Below the pieces are notes generated by a model. That model worked only from the letters and a program-made list of their open reading frames with translations, did no database searches and was not told the origin of the DNA. Made by a program: the position numbers and the translations under genes. A stretch of 64,000 bases of DNA. It comes from JACVRM01 sp963809765. GTDB lineage: Bacteria > Actinomycetota > Thermoleophilia > Gaiellales > Gaiellaceae. The stretch spans positions 310,001-374,000 of the forward strand of contig CAWEKT010000003.1 of NCBI GenBank assembly GCA_963809765.1, read 5' to 3'. Positions 31,468 through 40,256 of the stretch are shown here, piece by piece (position 1 is the stretch's first letter; every line of letters begins with the position of its first letter).

Positions 31468-32806
31468 GCTCGAACGCTGGCTCCGGCGCGGCCGCGAGAC
31501 GCTCCCGGCGCCGAGCGCCAAGTCGACGCGGGCCGCGCACCGCCGGGCGATGTCCGTCCTCGGCGCCCGGCCCCGGCGGGCGCGCGGGCGGCTGGCGCTC
31601 GCGGCCGCCCTCGCGATCGCGCTGGCCGCCGGGGTCGGCATCGGCGCACTGATCGCGCCGGGCGGGACGGCGGCAGAGGAGCGCGACGGGCTCGGCTTCC
31701 TCGCCGCACCCGGCTGGCACGTGTACCAGGCCGGGGGTAGGGCCTCGGTCGCGCGCCCGTCCTACGCGATCGCTGCGAACATCCCGCTCGACCCGCAGGA
31801 CTTCATCCAGGGCAGCCCGACCTCGCTCCCCTACTCGACGCTGCTCTCGCTGCCCCGGAACGGCGTCGTCATGGTCGCCGACATCAGCCTTGCCCATGAG
31901 CACGGTCCCGCCTACCCCCTGTCTCCCCGCTTCCGCCCGCGGACGCTGCCGCTCAGCCTCGAGGACTCCGAGCCCGCCGACTGGCTGGCAACGCAGGTAC
32001 GGCCCGAGCGGCCGCTGGGACAGCACAACCTGCGGGCCGCCGTGAGCGGCTACGCCATCGACCTGCGCGTGTACTTCGGGTCGCCGAGACCCTCCGCGGC
32101 GCTCATGGCCGCCGCGCAGCAGCAGCTCGACCGCCTCGTCGTCGATCCCGCCGAGGCCGCCGCCCAGCCGGCCGCCCCGGCGCGGGAGCCGGCAGCCCGG
32201 CCGGCCGTCAACGCGCTCGCCCAGGCGAGCCGCACGTTCGACCGCACCTTCCGCTGCAACCTCCCGCTCCACTACGGCGGCGTCCCGAAGCTGGAGCTGA
32301 CCGTGATGTCCGGCCTGCGCAGCGGCCGCACGTTCGAGCGCATCGCGACGGCGACCATCACCGCGCGCACTGTTTCGCCGCTCGGCCGCCGGGCAGACGA
32401 TGGCTACCTGCACGTCGGCGGCGTCTCGGCCGGCTGGCCGCCGAAGCCGCCACTGACGAGCGGCGGGATCGCGATCAGCCTCGACCGCTGCACAGCCACT
32501 CGCGGCCACCCGGCGCTCATCGCGCGCGGCCTCTCGGGCGGCCTCGCCGACACGTTCGGAGACGGCTACGAGTGCCTGCCCCCGAAAACAGTGCTGCTGC
32601 GCACGCGCGTCCTCTTCCACCGGCCGACCACCGTGCGGACCGAGCGCAGCCGCGACGGCTCGCGCAGCCTGGTCGCCCTGGCGCGCATCACCCGGGCGTC
32701 ATGGGTGCTCCAAACGCTCAAAGGCAAGCGCATCGCGTACGCCGACGTCCTCGAATCCGGCCGCGCGCGGATGTTCACGGCGCCGTTCTGGTGCTCGATC
32801 AGCTGA
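31457..32806 (+). CDS. Membrane-anchored probable anti-sigma protein with four-cysteine outer domain
   Basis: 449 residues, start GTG 31457 inside the end of the sigma gene, so translation is coupled. Order: a cytoplasmic Arg-rich part (1-45; no HxxxCxxC zinc motif), a membrane span (46-68, LALAAALAIALAAGVGIGAL), an outer region (75-240) of unknown type, a Pro/Ala linker, and residues 260-449 homologous to the secreted proteins that follow. This last domain begins TFDRTFRC and has its four conserved cysteines at about 267 (FRC), 345 (DRC), 372 (YEC) and 446 (FWC). A sensor made of the same domain as its secreted partners suggests it binds or is released by one of them. Its anti-sigma role is inferred from position and topology only. 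Confidence 0.7.
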   Translation: MSAELERWLRRGRETLPAPSAKSTRAAHRRAMSVLGARPRRARGRLALAAALAIALAAGVGIGALIAPGGTAAEERDGLGFLAAPGWHVYQAGGRASVARPSYAIAANIPLDPQDFIQGSPTSLPYSTLLSLPRNGVVMVADISLAHEHGPAYPLSPRFRPRTLPLSLEDSEPADWLATQVRPERPLGQHNLRAAVSGYAIDLRVYFGSPRPSAALMAAAQQQLDRLVVDPAEAAAQPAAPAREPAARPAVNALAQASRTFDRTFRCNLPLHYGGVPKLELTVMSGLRSGRTFERIATATITARTVSPLGRRADDGYLHVGGVSAGWPPKPPLTSGGIAISLDRCTATRGHPALIARGLSGGLADTFGDGYECLPPKTVLLRTRVLFHRPTTVRTERSRDGSRSLVALARITRASWVLQTLKGKRIAYADVLESGRARMFTAPFWCSIS

Positions 32807-32866
32807 TGCAACTTCTGTGCCTGCGTATCGTTTCGGCACCTTTGCTCCACGCGTGAGGGGGTCGGA

Positions 32867-34045
32867 GTGCTGAAGATGGTGCAGCTCGCTGCTTGCGTCA
32901 CAGCAGTCGCTGCGGTGGCCACCGCAGCCGCCGCATCCACGGCGGCTCCGCAGGCAAACGAGGTCACCCTGCAAGTCCGCTGGGCGCAAGGGATGAACAC
33001 ACGCGTCACGGTGCTGCAGTTCTCCGGCGTGCTCAGGAACCGGCAGGCGAACCAGTACGTCGCCGTGCTCCAGCAGCCGTGCGGCTCGAAGCAGCGGACA
33101 GCGATCGCCGGCACGACCACTGCCGCGGGCGGAGTCTGGCGCGCCGAGCCGACGGGCATCGTCGAGATCAGCCAGAGCGCCACGTACTGGGCCCGCTGGC
33201 GGACGCACCTGAGCAAGCCGGTGACGCGCCGCGGGAAGGTGCCGATCGCGCTGAGCGCGATGGGCGGCTCGCGCTACCGCGTGACCGTGACGACCTCCGC
33301 GCAGACGATGAACGGCAAGGCGATCGAGCTCCACCGCGAGGTTGGCGGCAGCTGGCGACGGGCAGCCGGAGCGACGCTTCGAGGCCGCAGCCAACGCTTC
33401 ACCGCAACCGTCAGCGCTCCCGGGACCGGGGCGCGCTATCGCGTGCACATCCCGGCTCGCGCGGCCCGCCCGTGCTACACGGCGACCACCTCGGAGGTCT
33501 TCGTCGTCGGCCAGCCGCCCGCGCCGGGCTCGTCGACCGTGATCGACCGCACCTTCTCGTGCGCGACCGAGCAGCGGGGCGGGCTCCACAAGATCGAGCT
33601 CACGGCATCGGCAGCCATGGCCAGCCAGCCCTTCCAGGAGGAGACCTTCGGCCTGCTCACCTACTTCGTCCCCGACGGCACGCTCGCGGCGGGCTCCGCC
33701 GGCGCGATCCAGTTCAACCCGCAGCGCTGCACCGCTGCAACGGCTCGTCCGGCGCTCACGAGCACAGGGCTGCGGGGCGGCGCGGTGACGAGCTCCGGCG
33801 AGCAGTACGAGTGCGAGGCGCCGCCCCGGGTGCTGGTGCGGCTCCGGGCCAGCTTCCACGTGCCCACGAAGTTCGACCTGGTGCGCCCGTTCGGCTACCC
33901 GATGCAGGTGGCGACCGCCACCGTCAAGGAGGCAGCGCTGGTCGTGTTGACCCCAACCGGGCGCAAGCTCGCGTTCGCGAGCCTCGGCGGTGGCAAGGCA
34001 CGCCTCTTCGCGGCCGCGAGCTGCAACGAGGACGACAACGGTTGA
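32867..34045 (+). CDS. Secreted four-cysteine protein, two-domain type, A
   Basis: 392 residues from GTG 32867 (ATG 32876 is an alternative). Signal peptide at 1-27 (VTAVAAVATAAAAS). N-terminal part (about 30-220) looks like one or two beta-sandwich domains, with FSGVLRNRQANQYVAVLQQP, PCGSKQ and ARYRVHIPARAARPCYTATT. C-terminal four-cysteine domain at 225-392: VIDRTFSC, PQRC, YECEAPPRVLVRLR, AASCNEDDNG. It shares both parts with the next gene. No enzyme motif is seen; it may be a binding or structural protein of the envelope. Confidence 0.75.
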   Translation: MLKMVQLAACVTAVAAVATAAAASTAAPQANEVTLQVRWAQGMNTRVTVLQFSGVLRNRQANQYVAVLQQPCGSKQRTAIAGTTTAAGGVWRAEPTGIVEISQSATYWARWRTHLSKPVTRRGKVPIALSAMGGSRYRVTVTTSAQTMNGKAIELHREVGGSWRRAAGATLRGRSQRFTATVSAPGTGARYRVHIPARAARPCYTATTSEVFVVGQPPAPGSSTVIDRTFSCATEQRGGLHKIELTASAAMASQPFQEETFGLLTYFVPDGTLAAGSAGAIQFNPQRCTAATARPALTSTGLRGGAVTSSGEQYECEAPPRVLVRLRASFHVPTKFDLVRPFGYPMQVATATVKEAALVVLTPTGRKLAFASLGGGKARLFAAASCNEDDNG

Positions 34046-34097
34046 GCATCCTCTCGAAGCCTTCGCGATCCTGGGAACCCGTGAGGGAGGTCGTCTG

Positions 34098-35273
34098 GTG
34101 ACGATCGTCCGGCTCAGCGTGGGAGTCCTGGCCGCCGCAGTCGTCGTTGTCGCGGCAGGGTCGGCGTCGAAGGCCGCACCGCGCGCCGACGATGTGACGC
34201 TTCGGCTGACACGAACCTACGACGCGGGGAACCGCATCACCAGATTCCGGTTCTCGGGAACGGTCGCGAACGGCCGCGCGAACGAGTACGTCGCTGTCCT
34301 GCAGCGACCGTGCGGGTCGCCCAACACGACCGCCGTCGCCGGAGCTACGACCCGCACCGGCGGCAGCTGGGACGCGGAGCCCGCAGGATCCGCCTGGATC
34401 GGCGGAAGCGCCGCCTACTGGGCTCGCTGGGAGGGCCGCTTGAGCGAGCCCGTCGTCTACCGAGCCCCGGTCCCCGTCTCGCTGACCGCCCTCTCTCCGT
34501 CGAGCTACCGGGTGACGATCAACACCACGACCCAGAGCATGCGCGGCAAGCGGATCGAGCTCCAGCGCCTGTCCGGCGGCAGCTGGAAGCGGGCGAGTGT
34601 CGCCACCCTCCGCGGAAGCTCGGGGCGGTTCACCACCACGGTGGCGACGACGGGACGCAACGTCACCTACCGGATCCACGTCCCCGTGGTCGCGGCACGA
34701 CCCTGCCACGCGGCCACGAGCACCGATGCGTTCGTCGTCGGCCGGCCGCCGGCACCGGGCTCCGAAACGGTAATCGACCGCACCCTAAGCTGCGCCGTCG
34801 AGATGCGGGGCGGCCTGCACATGGTCGAAGTGCACGCGACGTCCGCTCGTCTACAGCCGCCGGAGGTGGCTGCGAGCTTCTCCGTCACCACTCACTTCGT
34901 CCCCGACTGGACGCTGGCGTCCGCCTGGACGACCACCGTGCAGTTCAACCCCAAGCGGTGCACGGCAGCCCGGGCACGGCCTGCGCTCTCCTCGGTCGGA
35001 CTCTCCGGCGGGCCAGTCGACACCGAGAGCGAGTACGAGTGCGAAACGCCTGCACGCGTCCTCATCCGCGTGCGCGCAACCTTCCGGTTGCCGAGCAAGT
35101 TCGCGCCCGACCGCAGCTTCGGCTACGTCATGCAGCAGGCGCGCGGCGACGTGAAAGAAGCCGCAGTGGTCGTGCTCACGCTGTCCGGACGGCGGGTCGC
35201 GCTCGCGACCTTCTCCGGCGGCAAGGCGCGGCTCTTCACGGCGGCCTCGTGCGTCGAGGACGACAACGGTTGA
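34098..35273 (+). CDS. Secreted four-cysteine protein, two-domain type, B
   Basis: 391 residues, GTG 34098 with GGAGG eight bases upstream (RRLVTIVRLSVGVLAAAVVV signal peptide). Layout equals the previous protein: beta-rich domain with FRFSGTVANGRANEYVAVLQ and PCGSPN, then IDRTLSC, PKRC, YECETPARVLIRVR, AASCVEDDNG. The two share the same endings, DNG, so they are close duplicates. Its stop overlaps the start of the next gene (TTGA). Confidence 0.75.
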   Translation: MTIVRLSVGVLAAAVVVVAAGSASKAAPRADDVTLRLTRTYDAGNRITRFRFSGTVANGRANEYVAVLQRPCGSPNTTAVAGATTRTGGSWDAEPAGSAWIGGSAAYWARWEGRLSEPVVYRAPVPVSLTALSPSSYRVTINTTTQSMRGKRIELQRLSGGSWKRASVATLRGSSGRFTTTVATTGRNVTYRIHVPVVAARPCHAATSTDAFVVGRPPAPGSETVIDRTLSCAVEMRGGLHMVEVHATSARLQPPEVAASFSVTTHFVPDWTLASAWTTTVQFNPKRCTAARARPALSSVGLSGGPVDTESEYECETPARVLIRVRATFRLPSKFAPDRSFGYVMQQARGDVKEAAVVVLTLSGRRVALATFSGGKARLFTAASCVEDDNG

Positions 35274-35962
35274 GAACCCCGGCGGCGACCGTGGTAACAG
35301 TCGCGGCGGTCGCGGCTCTGACGGGCGGGGCCGTCTCGGCTCCCTCAGCTCCGTCGCCCCCTGCCGCGTTGGCGGCATCGCTGTTCGACCGCACGCTGCT
35401 GTGTGACACGTTGCCGGTCGGCGGCGGCCTCTACGAGCTCGAGGTCCGAGCGCAGGACGGGATCCGGCAGACGCGGACGACCTGGAAGAGCCTCGCGTTC
35501 GCCGCGGTTGCGAGCGGCCGCAGCGGCCGAGTCGACGCGCCGCTCGAGACAGCACTGGCGTGGTCGGGTGCCGGCCCGTACGTCCACAGGACGAACCTGG
35601 AGGAGTGGGACGTCCCCATCCCGCCGGACCACGAGGGGACGCTCGCGTTCAGCCAACGCAAGTGCCGGCGAACGACGACTCGCGTGCCGCTCTCGGCACG
35701 AGGCCTGACCGGCGGCCGCGCCGGGCCGTTCAGCCAGCGCTACGACTGCTTCGTGCCGCGGCGGGTGCTGATTCGCGTCCGAGCCACGTTCACGCGCCCG
35801 CCGACGTTCTTCGGCGCCGGCGGGTTTCTCCGCACGAAGGCGGTCGTCGAGCGTGCGGCACTCGCCGTTCGCACGCCGGCAGGCCGACGCATCGCCTACG
35901 CGACGGTGAGCTCGTCGGGCAAGGCGGTGCTGATGACGGCCCGCGACTGCGTTCCCGAATGA
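35270..35962 (+). CDS. Secreted four-cysteine protein, single-domain type
   Basis: 230 residues from TTG 35270, overlapping the previous stop as TTGA. Signal peptide at 1-30 (AATVVTVAAVAALTGGAVSA). Only the four-cysteine domain remains: LFDRTLLC, QRKC, YDCFVPRRVLIRVR, ARDCVPE. It ends 9 bp before a converging paralogue on the minus strand (35971). Confidence 0.75.
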   Translation: MRTPAATVVTVAAVAALTGGAVSAPSAPSPPAALAASLFDRTLLCDTLPVGGGLYELEVRAQDGIRQTRTTWKSLAFAAVASGRSGRVDAPLETALAWSGAGPYVHRTNLEEWDVPIPPDHEGTLAFSQRKCRRTTTRVPLSARGLTGGRAGPFSQRYDCFVPRRVLIRVRATFTRPPTFFGAGGFLRTKAVVERAALAVRTPAGRRIAYATVSSSGKAVLMTARDCVPE

Positions 35963-35970
35963 GGCGGGAG

Positions 35971-36612
35971 CTACTCGCAGGCAGGAGAGGCGAAGAACTG
36001 CACGCCCCCGGAGCGCGTGAGCGCGCCGTAGACCACCGGTTTGCGGCCACGCTCGCTGCGCACGGCGACGGCCGACTCGAGCACGTCCATGCGCGCGCCC
36101 GCGTACGGGCGCTGCACCATGCCCCAGTTCGCCGGGGAGCGCAGGACGGCTCGCAGGCGAATGACCACGCGCCCCCGCACACGGCATTGCGTCCCCGTGG
36201 ACCAGCGAACGGGCGGCCCGGGGAGCCCGCGCTGCGAAAGCGGGATGCGCTTGGCCGGAACGCAGCGGGTGGTGTTCGCGTACGGCCCCGGAGGGAAGGT
36301 CCTGCCACCGTAGGACGTGCCGGCGTGCGAGCGAACGTAGACCAGTTTGTTGTCGAGCGTGTCGACGCCGGAGGCGAGCTCGATCTGGGCCGGGGCACGC
36401 CAGCCGGAGTTGCGGTCGTGGTAGGCGGTGCTGATCGCCACGTCCAGGTCGCCCACTCCGCCGGGGAGCCGGTAGAGCGTGCAGGCGAACGTCCGGTCGA
36501 CCACGCGCGACGGCGCGAAGACGGGATCGACCGCGCCGGGGACGGTGCCGCCCGCGCCGGCGCTCACCAGCGCGGTTGCGGCGACTGCGACCGTGACGAC
36601 GAGCGAGCGCAC
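35971..36612 (-). CDS. Secreted four-cysteine protein, single-domain type
   Basis: 213 residues from GTG 36612. Signal peptide at 1-24 (SLVVTVAVAATALVSAGAGG). Domain signature: VVDRTFAC, TTRC, TQCRVRGRVVIRLR, and a final ASPACE. A middle region has WRAPAQIELASGVDTLDNKL. It converges with the gene at 35270 and is followed on its own strand, 48 bp upstream, by another paralogue. Confidence 0.75.
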   Translation of the reverse strand: MRSLVVTVAVAATALVSAGAGGTVPGAVDPVFAPSRVVDRTFACTLYRLPGGVGDLDVAISTAYHDRNSGWRAPAQIELASGVDTLDNKLVYVRSHAGTSYGGRTFPPGPYANTTRCVPAKRIPLSQRGLPGPPVRWSTGTQCRVRGRVVIRLRAVLRSPANWGMVQRPYAGARMDVLESAVAVRSERGRKPVVYGALTRSGGVQFFASPACE

Positions 36613-36660
36613 GAGGGAGCGGATGCTAGTCCAGGCTGGTCTCAGCGGAGGCGGCGGCGC

Positions 36661-37299
36661 TCAGTTGCAATCGGGCGACGACCACATGGTCGTCCGGCCC
36701 TTGGCATCGAGCTTCAGCACGACGAACGGCGAACGCGCCTTCTCCTTGCGGACCGCGAGGGTGGCCGCAACGACGTTGCGGCTGGCGCCGAACTGGGTCT
36801 GGCTCGCGCGCTGCCAGGGGGCGGCCGACTGCAGTGTCGCCCGGACGCGCACGACCACGCGACCGGGCAGCAGGCAGCTGACGCTCTCCGCCCAGCGCGT
36901 CGGCCCGTCGAGCCCCTTCGGCTCGAGCGGCACGCTGCCGCCCGCGGCCCGACAGGACGCGGAGAGCGTGAAGACGCCGGGCGGCGTGGCCGCGCCGAAG
37001 CGCTGCCAGACCTTCGCGCGCACGGCCACGAGCTCGGCACCGGGCTTCCAGCCGCCGGTGTTCAGGCTCAGGTAGCCGGGCGAGGGCCGCTCCTGCCGTG
37101 CCCCGGTCCACGAGGCGCCGGCGGGAATCGCCAGCGCGTCGAGCTCGCGCACGCCCGGCGCGAGCGAGTCGGGCTTGCAGCTGAACGTTCGGTCGAGCGT
37201 GGACAGCGTCCCGGCGGTCTTGCCCGCACGGGCAGACCCGGCTGCCGCGCAGACCGCGAGCGAGCACGTACAAACCAACGCGAGAACGACGAGTCTCAT
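36661..37299 (-). CDS. Secreted four-cysteine protein, single-domain type
   Basis: 212 residues from ATG 37299. Signal peptide at 1-28 (LVVLALVCTCSLAVCAAAGS, itself with two Cys). Domain: TLDRTFSC, LSASC, VSCLLPGRVVVRVR, SSPDCN. It is divergent from moxR at 37364, with a shared 64-bp control region, which ties the family to the first MoxR/VWA cluster by position. Confidence 0.75.
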   Translation of the reverse strand: MRLVVLALVCTCSLAVCAAAGSARAGKTAGTLSTLDRTFSCKPDSLAPGVRELDALAIPAGASWTGARQERPSPGYLSLNTGGWKPGAELVAVRAKVWQRFGAATPPGVFTLSASCRAAGGSVPLEPKGLDGPTRWAESVSCLLPGRVVVRVRATLQSAAPWQRASQTQFGASRNVVAATLAVRKEKARSPFVVLKLDAKGRTTMWSSPDCN

Positions 37300-37363
37300 T
37301 CGGAGACGCGGGATCGTAGACGACACCAGCGAGAGCGCAAGAACGTGCGAGGAGGTACGTGAC

Positions 37364-38362
37364 GTGAACGATTCGATGCAGGCGGCGGGACGCTTCGCCG
37401 AGAACGTGGGCACGGTCGTGCGGGGCAAGGACGAGCAGATCCGCCTCGTGCTCGCCGCGCTCATCTGCGGCGGCCACGTGCTGCTCGAGGACGTGCCCGG
37501 GACGGCCAAGACCGTGCTGGCGAGGGCGATCGCCGGCAGCGTCGAAGGCGCGTCGTTCGCACGCGTGCAGTGCACGCCGGACCTGCAGCCCAGCGACGTC
37601 ACCGGCCTCTCCGTCTTCAACCAGCGCGAGCGCGACTTCGAGTTCCGGCCCGGCCCGGTGTTCGCGAACGTGCTGCTCGTGGACGAGATCAACCGCGCCA
37701 TGCCGAAGACCCAGTCGGCGCTGCTCGAGGCGATGGCCGAGCAGCAGGTCACGACCGACGGCGTCACGCGCGCCCTGCCCGATCCGTTCCTCGTGCTCGC
37801 GACCGAGAACCCGATCGAGCAGGAGGGGACGTTCCCGCTGCCCGAGGCGCAGCTCGACCGCTTCTTCCTGCGGACCGCGCTCGGCTATCCGGACGAGGAC
37901 GAGGAGCTCGCAATCGTCGAGGCGCAGCTGCGCGCGCACCCGCTGGCAGGTCTCCGGCCGATCGTCTCGCTCGAGCAGGTGAACGCGCTGCGGGGCGCGG
38001 TCCACGACGTCTACGTCGACCCGGTCGTGCGCCGCTGGACGATCCGGCTCGTCCGCGCCACCCGCGAGGTGGACGGCGTCGGCATCGGCGCCTCCGTGCG
38101 CGGCAGCCTGGCCCTCGAGCGCGCCGCGCGGGCGTGGGCGCTGCTGGACGGGCGCGAGTTCGTGACGCCGGCAGACGTCGAGGAGCTCTTCCTCCCCGTC
38201 GTCATGCACCGCATCGTCTTCACGCCGTCGTTCGTGGCCAACGCGCGCGAGATCGGCTGGGTCGCGGCGGCCGAGCAGTTCCGCGAGCACTGCCTCCAGA
38301 TCGCGCCGAGGCCCGGGGAGGAGCTCGAGCTCGAGCCGGCTGCGGCTGCCGGAGCTGCATGA
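37364..38362 (+). CDS. MoxR-type AAA+ ATPase, cluster 1
   Basis: 332 residues from GTG 37364 (GGAGG eight bases upstream). MoxR AAA ATPases act as chaperones, usually together with VWA proteins. Walker A GHVLLEDVPGTAKTVLARA, Walker B VLLVDEINRAMPKTQS, sensor 1 VLATENPIEQEGTFPLPEAQ, arginine finger region LDRFFLR, lid domain with VRGSLALERAARAWALLDGR. First of six genes that overlap or nearly touch (38359, 39255, 40246, 41056, 41690). Confidence 0.92.
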   Translation: MNDSMQAAGRFAENVGTVVRGKDEQIRLVLAALICGGHVLLEDVPGTAKTVLARAIAGSVEGASFARVQCTPDLQPSDVTGLSVFNQRERDFEFRPGPVFANVLLVDEINRAMPKTQSALLEAMAEQQVTTDGVTRALPDPFLVLATENPIEQEGTFPLPEAQLDRFFLRTALGYPDEDEELAIVEAQLRAHPLAGLRPIVSLEQVNALRGAVHDVYVDPVVRRWTIRLVRATREVDGVGIGASVRGSLALERAARAWALLDGREFVTPADVEELFLPVVMHRIVFTPSFVANAREIGWVAAAEQFREHCLQIAPRPGEELELEPAAAAGAA

Positions 38363-39258
38363 CCGCGACGTTCCCGCTGATCCCGCGGCGGCGGGTGCTC
38401 GGACTCCCGTTCGGCGGGCTGCACAGCGCCCGCCGAGGCCTCGGCTCGGACGTGGCCGGCACCAGGCCGTACCTGCCGGGCGACGACATCGACCGCATCG
38501 ACTGGGCCGCGTCGGCGCGCCTCTCGATGGCCCGGGGAACCGACGAGTTCATCGTCCGCGAGCACTTCGCGGACGAAGCCCCGCGGGTCGTCGTGCTCGC
38601 CGACCGGCGGCCGTCCATGTCCGTGTTCACGTCCGAGTGGCCGTGGCTGCACAAGGGCGAGGCTCTCCGTCACGCGACGTCGCTCATCGGCGAGAGCGCC
38701 GTCGCCGCGCGTGGGCTGCTCGGCTATCTCGACGAGGCCGAGGGCGACCTCTTCTGGCGCCCGCCGCGCAGCGAGCATCTGGCGGGCGGCCTCGACCTCG
38801 AGCGCCCGTGGGGCGCGCCGGACGACACGCTCGCGCGCGGCCTCGCTCATCTGGCGCAGCAGCGGCGCGACCTGCCCGCGGGCACCTTCGTCTTCTGCGT
38901 CTCCGACTTCCTGGTTCAGCCGCGGCGAGACGAATGGCTGCGCGCGCTCGAGCGGCAGTGGGAGGTCGTCCCCGTCGTCATCCAGGACCCGGTCTGGGAG
39001 GCGAGCTTCCCCGATGTCGGCGGGGTCACCGTCCGCTACGTGAACCCGGCGACCCGCAAACCGGCGCTCGTGACGCTCACCGAGCGCGAGGCGGGCGAAC
39101 GGCGCGAGGCGAACGAAAGCCGCAGGCAGGAGCTCCTGCGAGAGCTCCGTGCCCTCGACATGGACCCGGTCCTCGTCGCCTCGCACGAACGGCGCGACGT
39201 GTCGTCGGCCTTTCTGGCCTGGGCTGACCAGCGGCTCTTCACCCGGGGTCGCGCATGA
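38359..39258 (+). CDS. DUF58 family protein, cluster 1
   Basis: 299 residues from ATG 38359, which overlaps the MoxR stop as ATGA. Starts TATFPLIPRRRVLGLPFGGL. The DUF58 signature is GDDIDRIDWAASARLSMARG and the VWA-like half follows (VVVLADRRPSM, VFCVSDFLVQPRRDEWLRAL). No membrane spans, so it is a cytoplasmic partner of MoxR. Neighbours overlap by 4 bp on both sides. Confidence 0.9.
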   Translation: MTATFPLIPRRRVLGLPFGGLHSARRGLGSDVAGTRPYLPGDDIDRIDWAASARLSMARGTDEFIVREHFADEAPRVVVLADRRPSMSVFTSEWPWLHKGEALRHATSLIGESAVAARGLLGYLDEAEGDLFWRPPRSEHLAGGLDLERPWGAPDDTLARGLAHLAQQRRDLPAGTFVFCVSDFLVQPRRDEWLRALERQWEVVPVVIQDPVWEASFPDVGGVTVRYVNPATRKPALVTLTEREAGERREANESRRQELLRELRALDMDPVLVASHERRDVSSAFLAWADQRLFTRGRA

Positions 39259-40256
39259 GAGCCAGGATCCTCTTCCCTCTGCTCTCCGTCGCCGTCGCCG
39301 CCGCGCTTGTCGCCACCGGCTGTGCAGGCGGAGACGACGACGAGGCCGTCGCAGTCCCGCAGGGCCGCTTCCTCTCGGCCAGCCGCGCGCTGGCGCCGAA
39401 CACGGTGTTCTTCGGGGACTCGTTCGACGCCCGGCTCGAAGTGGTCGTGGACCGCGAGCGCCTCGATCCCGACCGCGTGCGCGTGGCGGCGAGCTTCGAG
39501 CCGTACAAGCAGGTCGGCCAGACGCGCGTCGAGCGCGAGGACTCCGACCGCTACTCGCGCCTGACGTACACGCTGAGGCTCCGCTGCCTCGAACGCCCGT
39601 GCCTCGCGGGCGAGGTCTCGCCAGGGGGCCCAGGTGACGTCGCTCCCGGGTCGGCGCCGCCGTCGCGGCGCGGCGAGCGCGTCTTCCGCTTCCGGCCCGC
39701 ACACGTGTACTACGACGCGCCGGGCGCCGAGAACCCGCGGCACCTCAAGCGCGTGTGGTGGCCGCGGCTGGACGTGCTCACACGGATCAGCCCGACCGAT
39801 CCGAGCCTGACGTTCGCCTTCAACACCCCGTTCCGGACGACGCTTCGGCCGCTGCCCGAGCCGTCGTACCGCGTGTCGCCCGGCGTGCTGGCGGCCGGGC
39901 TCTTTGCCGGTGCTGCGCTGCTGCTCGTCCTCCCAGCCTGGATGACGATCGCGTGGTGGCGCCGGCGCCGCCCGGAGCCGGTCGTCGAGGAGGGCCCCGA
40001 GCTGACTCCCCTCGAGCGGGCGCTGCGCCTGGTCCAGCAGGAGCGGGCGAACCCGGACGGCCGGGTGCGGCGCGAGGCGCTCGAGCTCCTCGCCCACGAG
40101 CTGGACGCCGCCGCCAGCCGCGACCTCGCGAAGCAGGCGCGCCGCCTCGCGTGGCAGTCGCCGCCGCCGACGCCCGAGACGACCGACGCCTTCGTCGAGA
40201 CCGTGAGGAGCAACGTCGTGTCCGACGCGACCGAGGAGACGGCCGATGTGGCCTGA
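39255..40256 (+). CDS. BatD-like membrane protein with lipobox, cluster 1
   Basis: 333 residues. Lipoprotein signal (LSVAVAAALVATGCAGG), outer beta-rich domain with VFFGDSFDARLEVVVDRERL and a cysteine pair in LRCLERPC, a membrane span at about 216-240 (LLLVLPAWMTIAWWRRRR), and a cytoplasmic helical tail (LTPLERALRLVQQERANPDG). This topology matches BatD-type partners. The same RCxxxxC pair is kept in the cluster 2 protein at 45897 (LRCVQSVC). Confidence 0.8.
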   Translation: MRARILFPLLSVAVAAALVATGCAGGDDDEAVAVPQGRFLSASRALAPNTVFFGDSFDARLEVVVDRERLDPDRVRVAASFEPYKQVGQTRVEREDSDRYSRLTYTLRLRCLERPCLAGEVSPGGPGDVAPGSAPPSRRGERVFRFRPAHVYYDAPGAENPRHLKRVWWPRLDVLTRISPTDPSLTFAFNTPFRTTLRPLPEPSYRVSPGVLAAGLFAGAALLLVLPAWMTIAWWRRRRPEPVVEEGPELTPLERALRLVQQERANPDGRVRREALELLAHELDAAASRDLAKQARRLAWQSPPPTPETTDAFVETVRSNVVSDATEETADVA

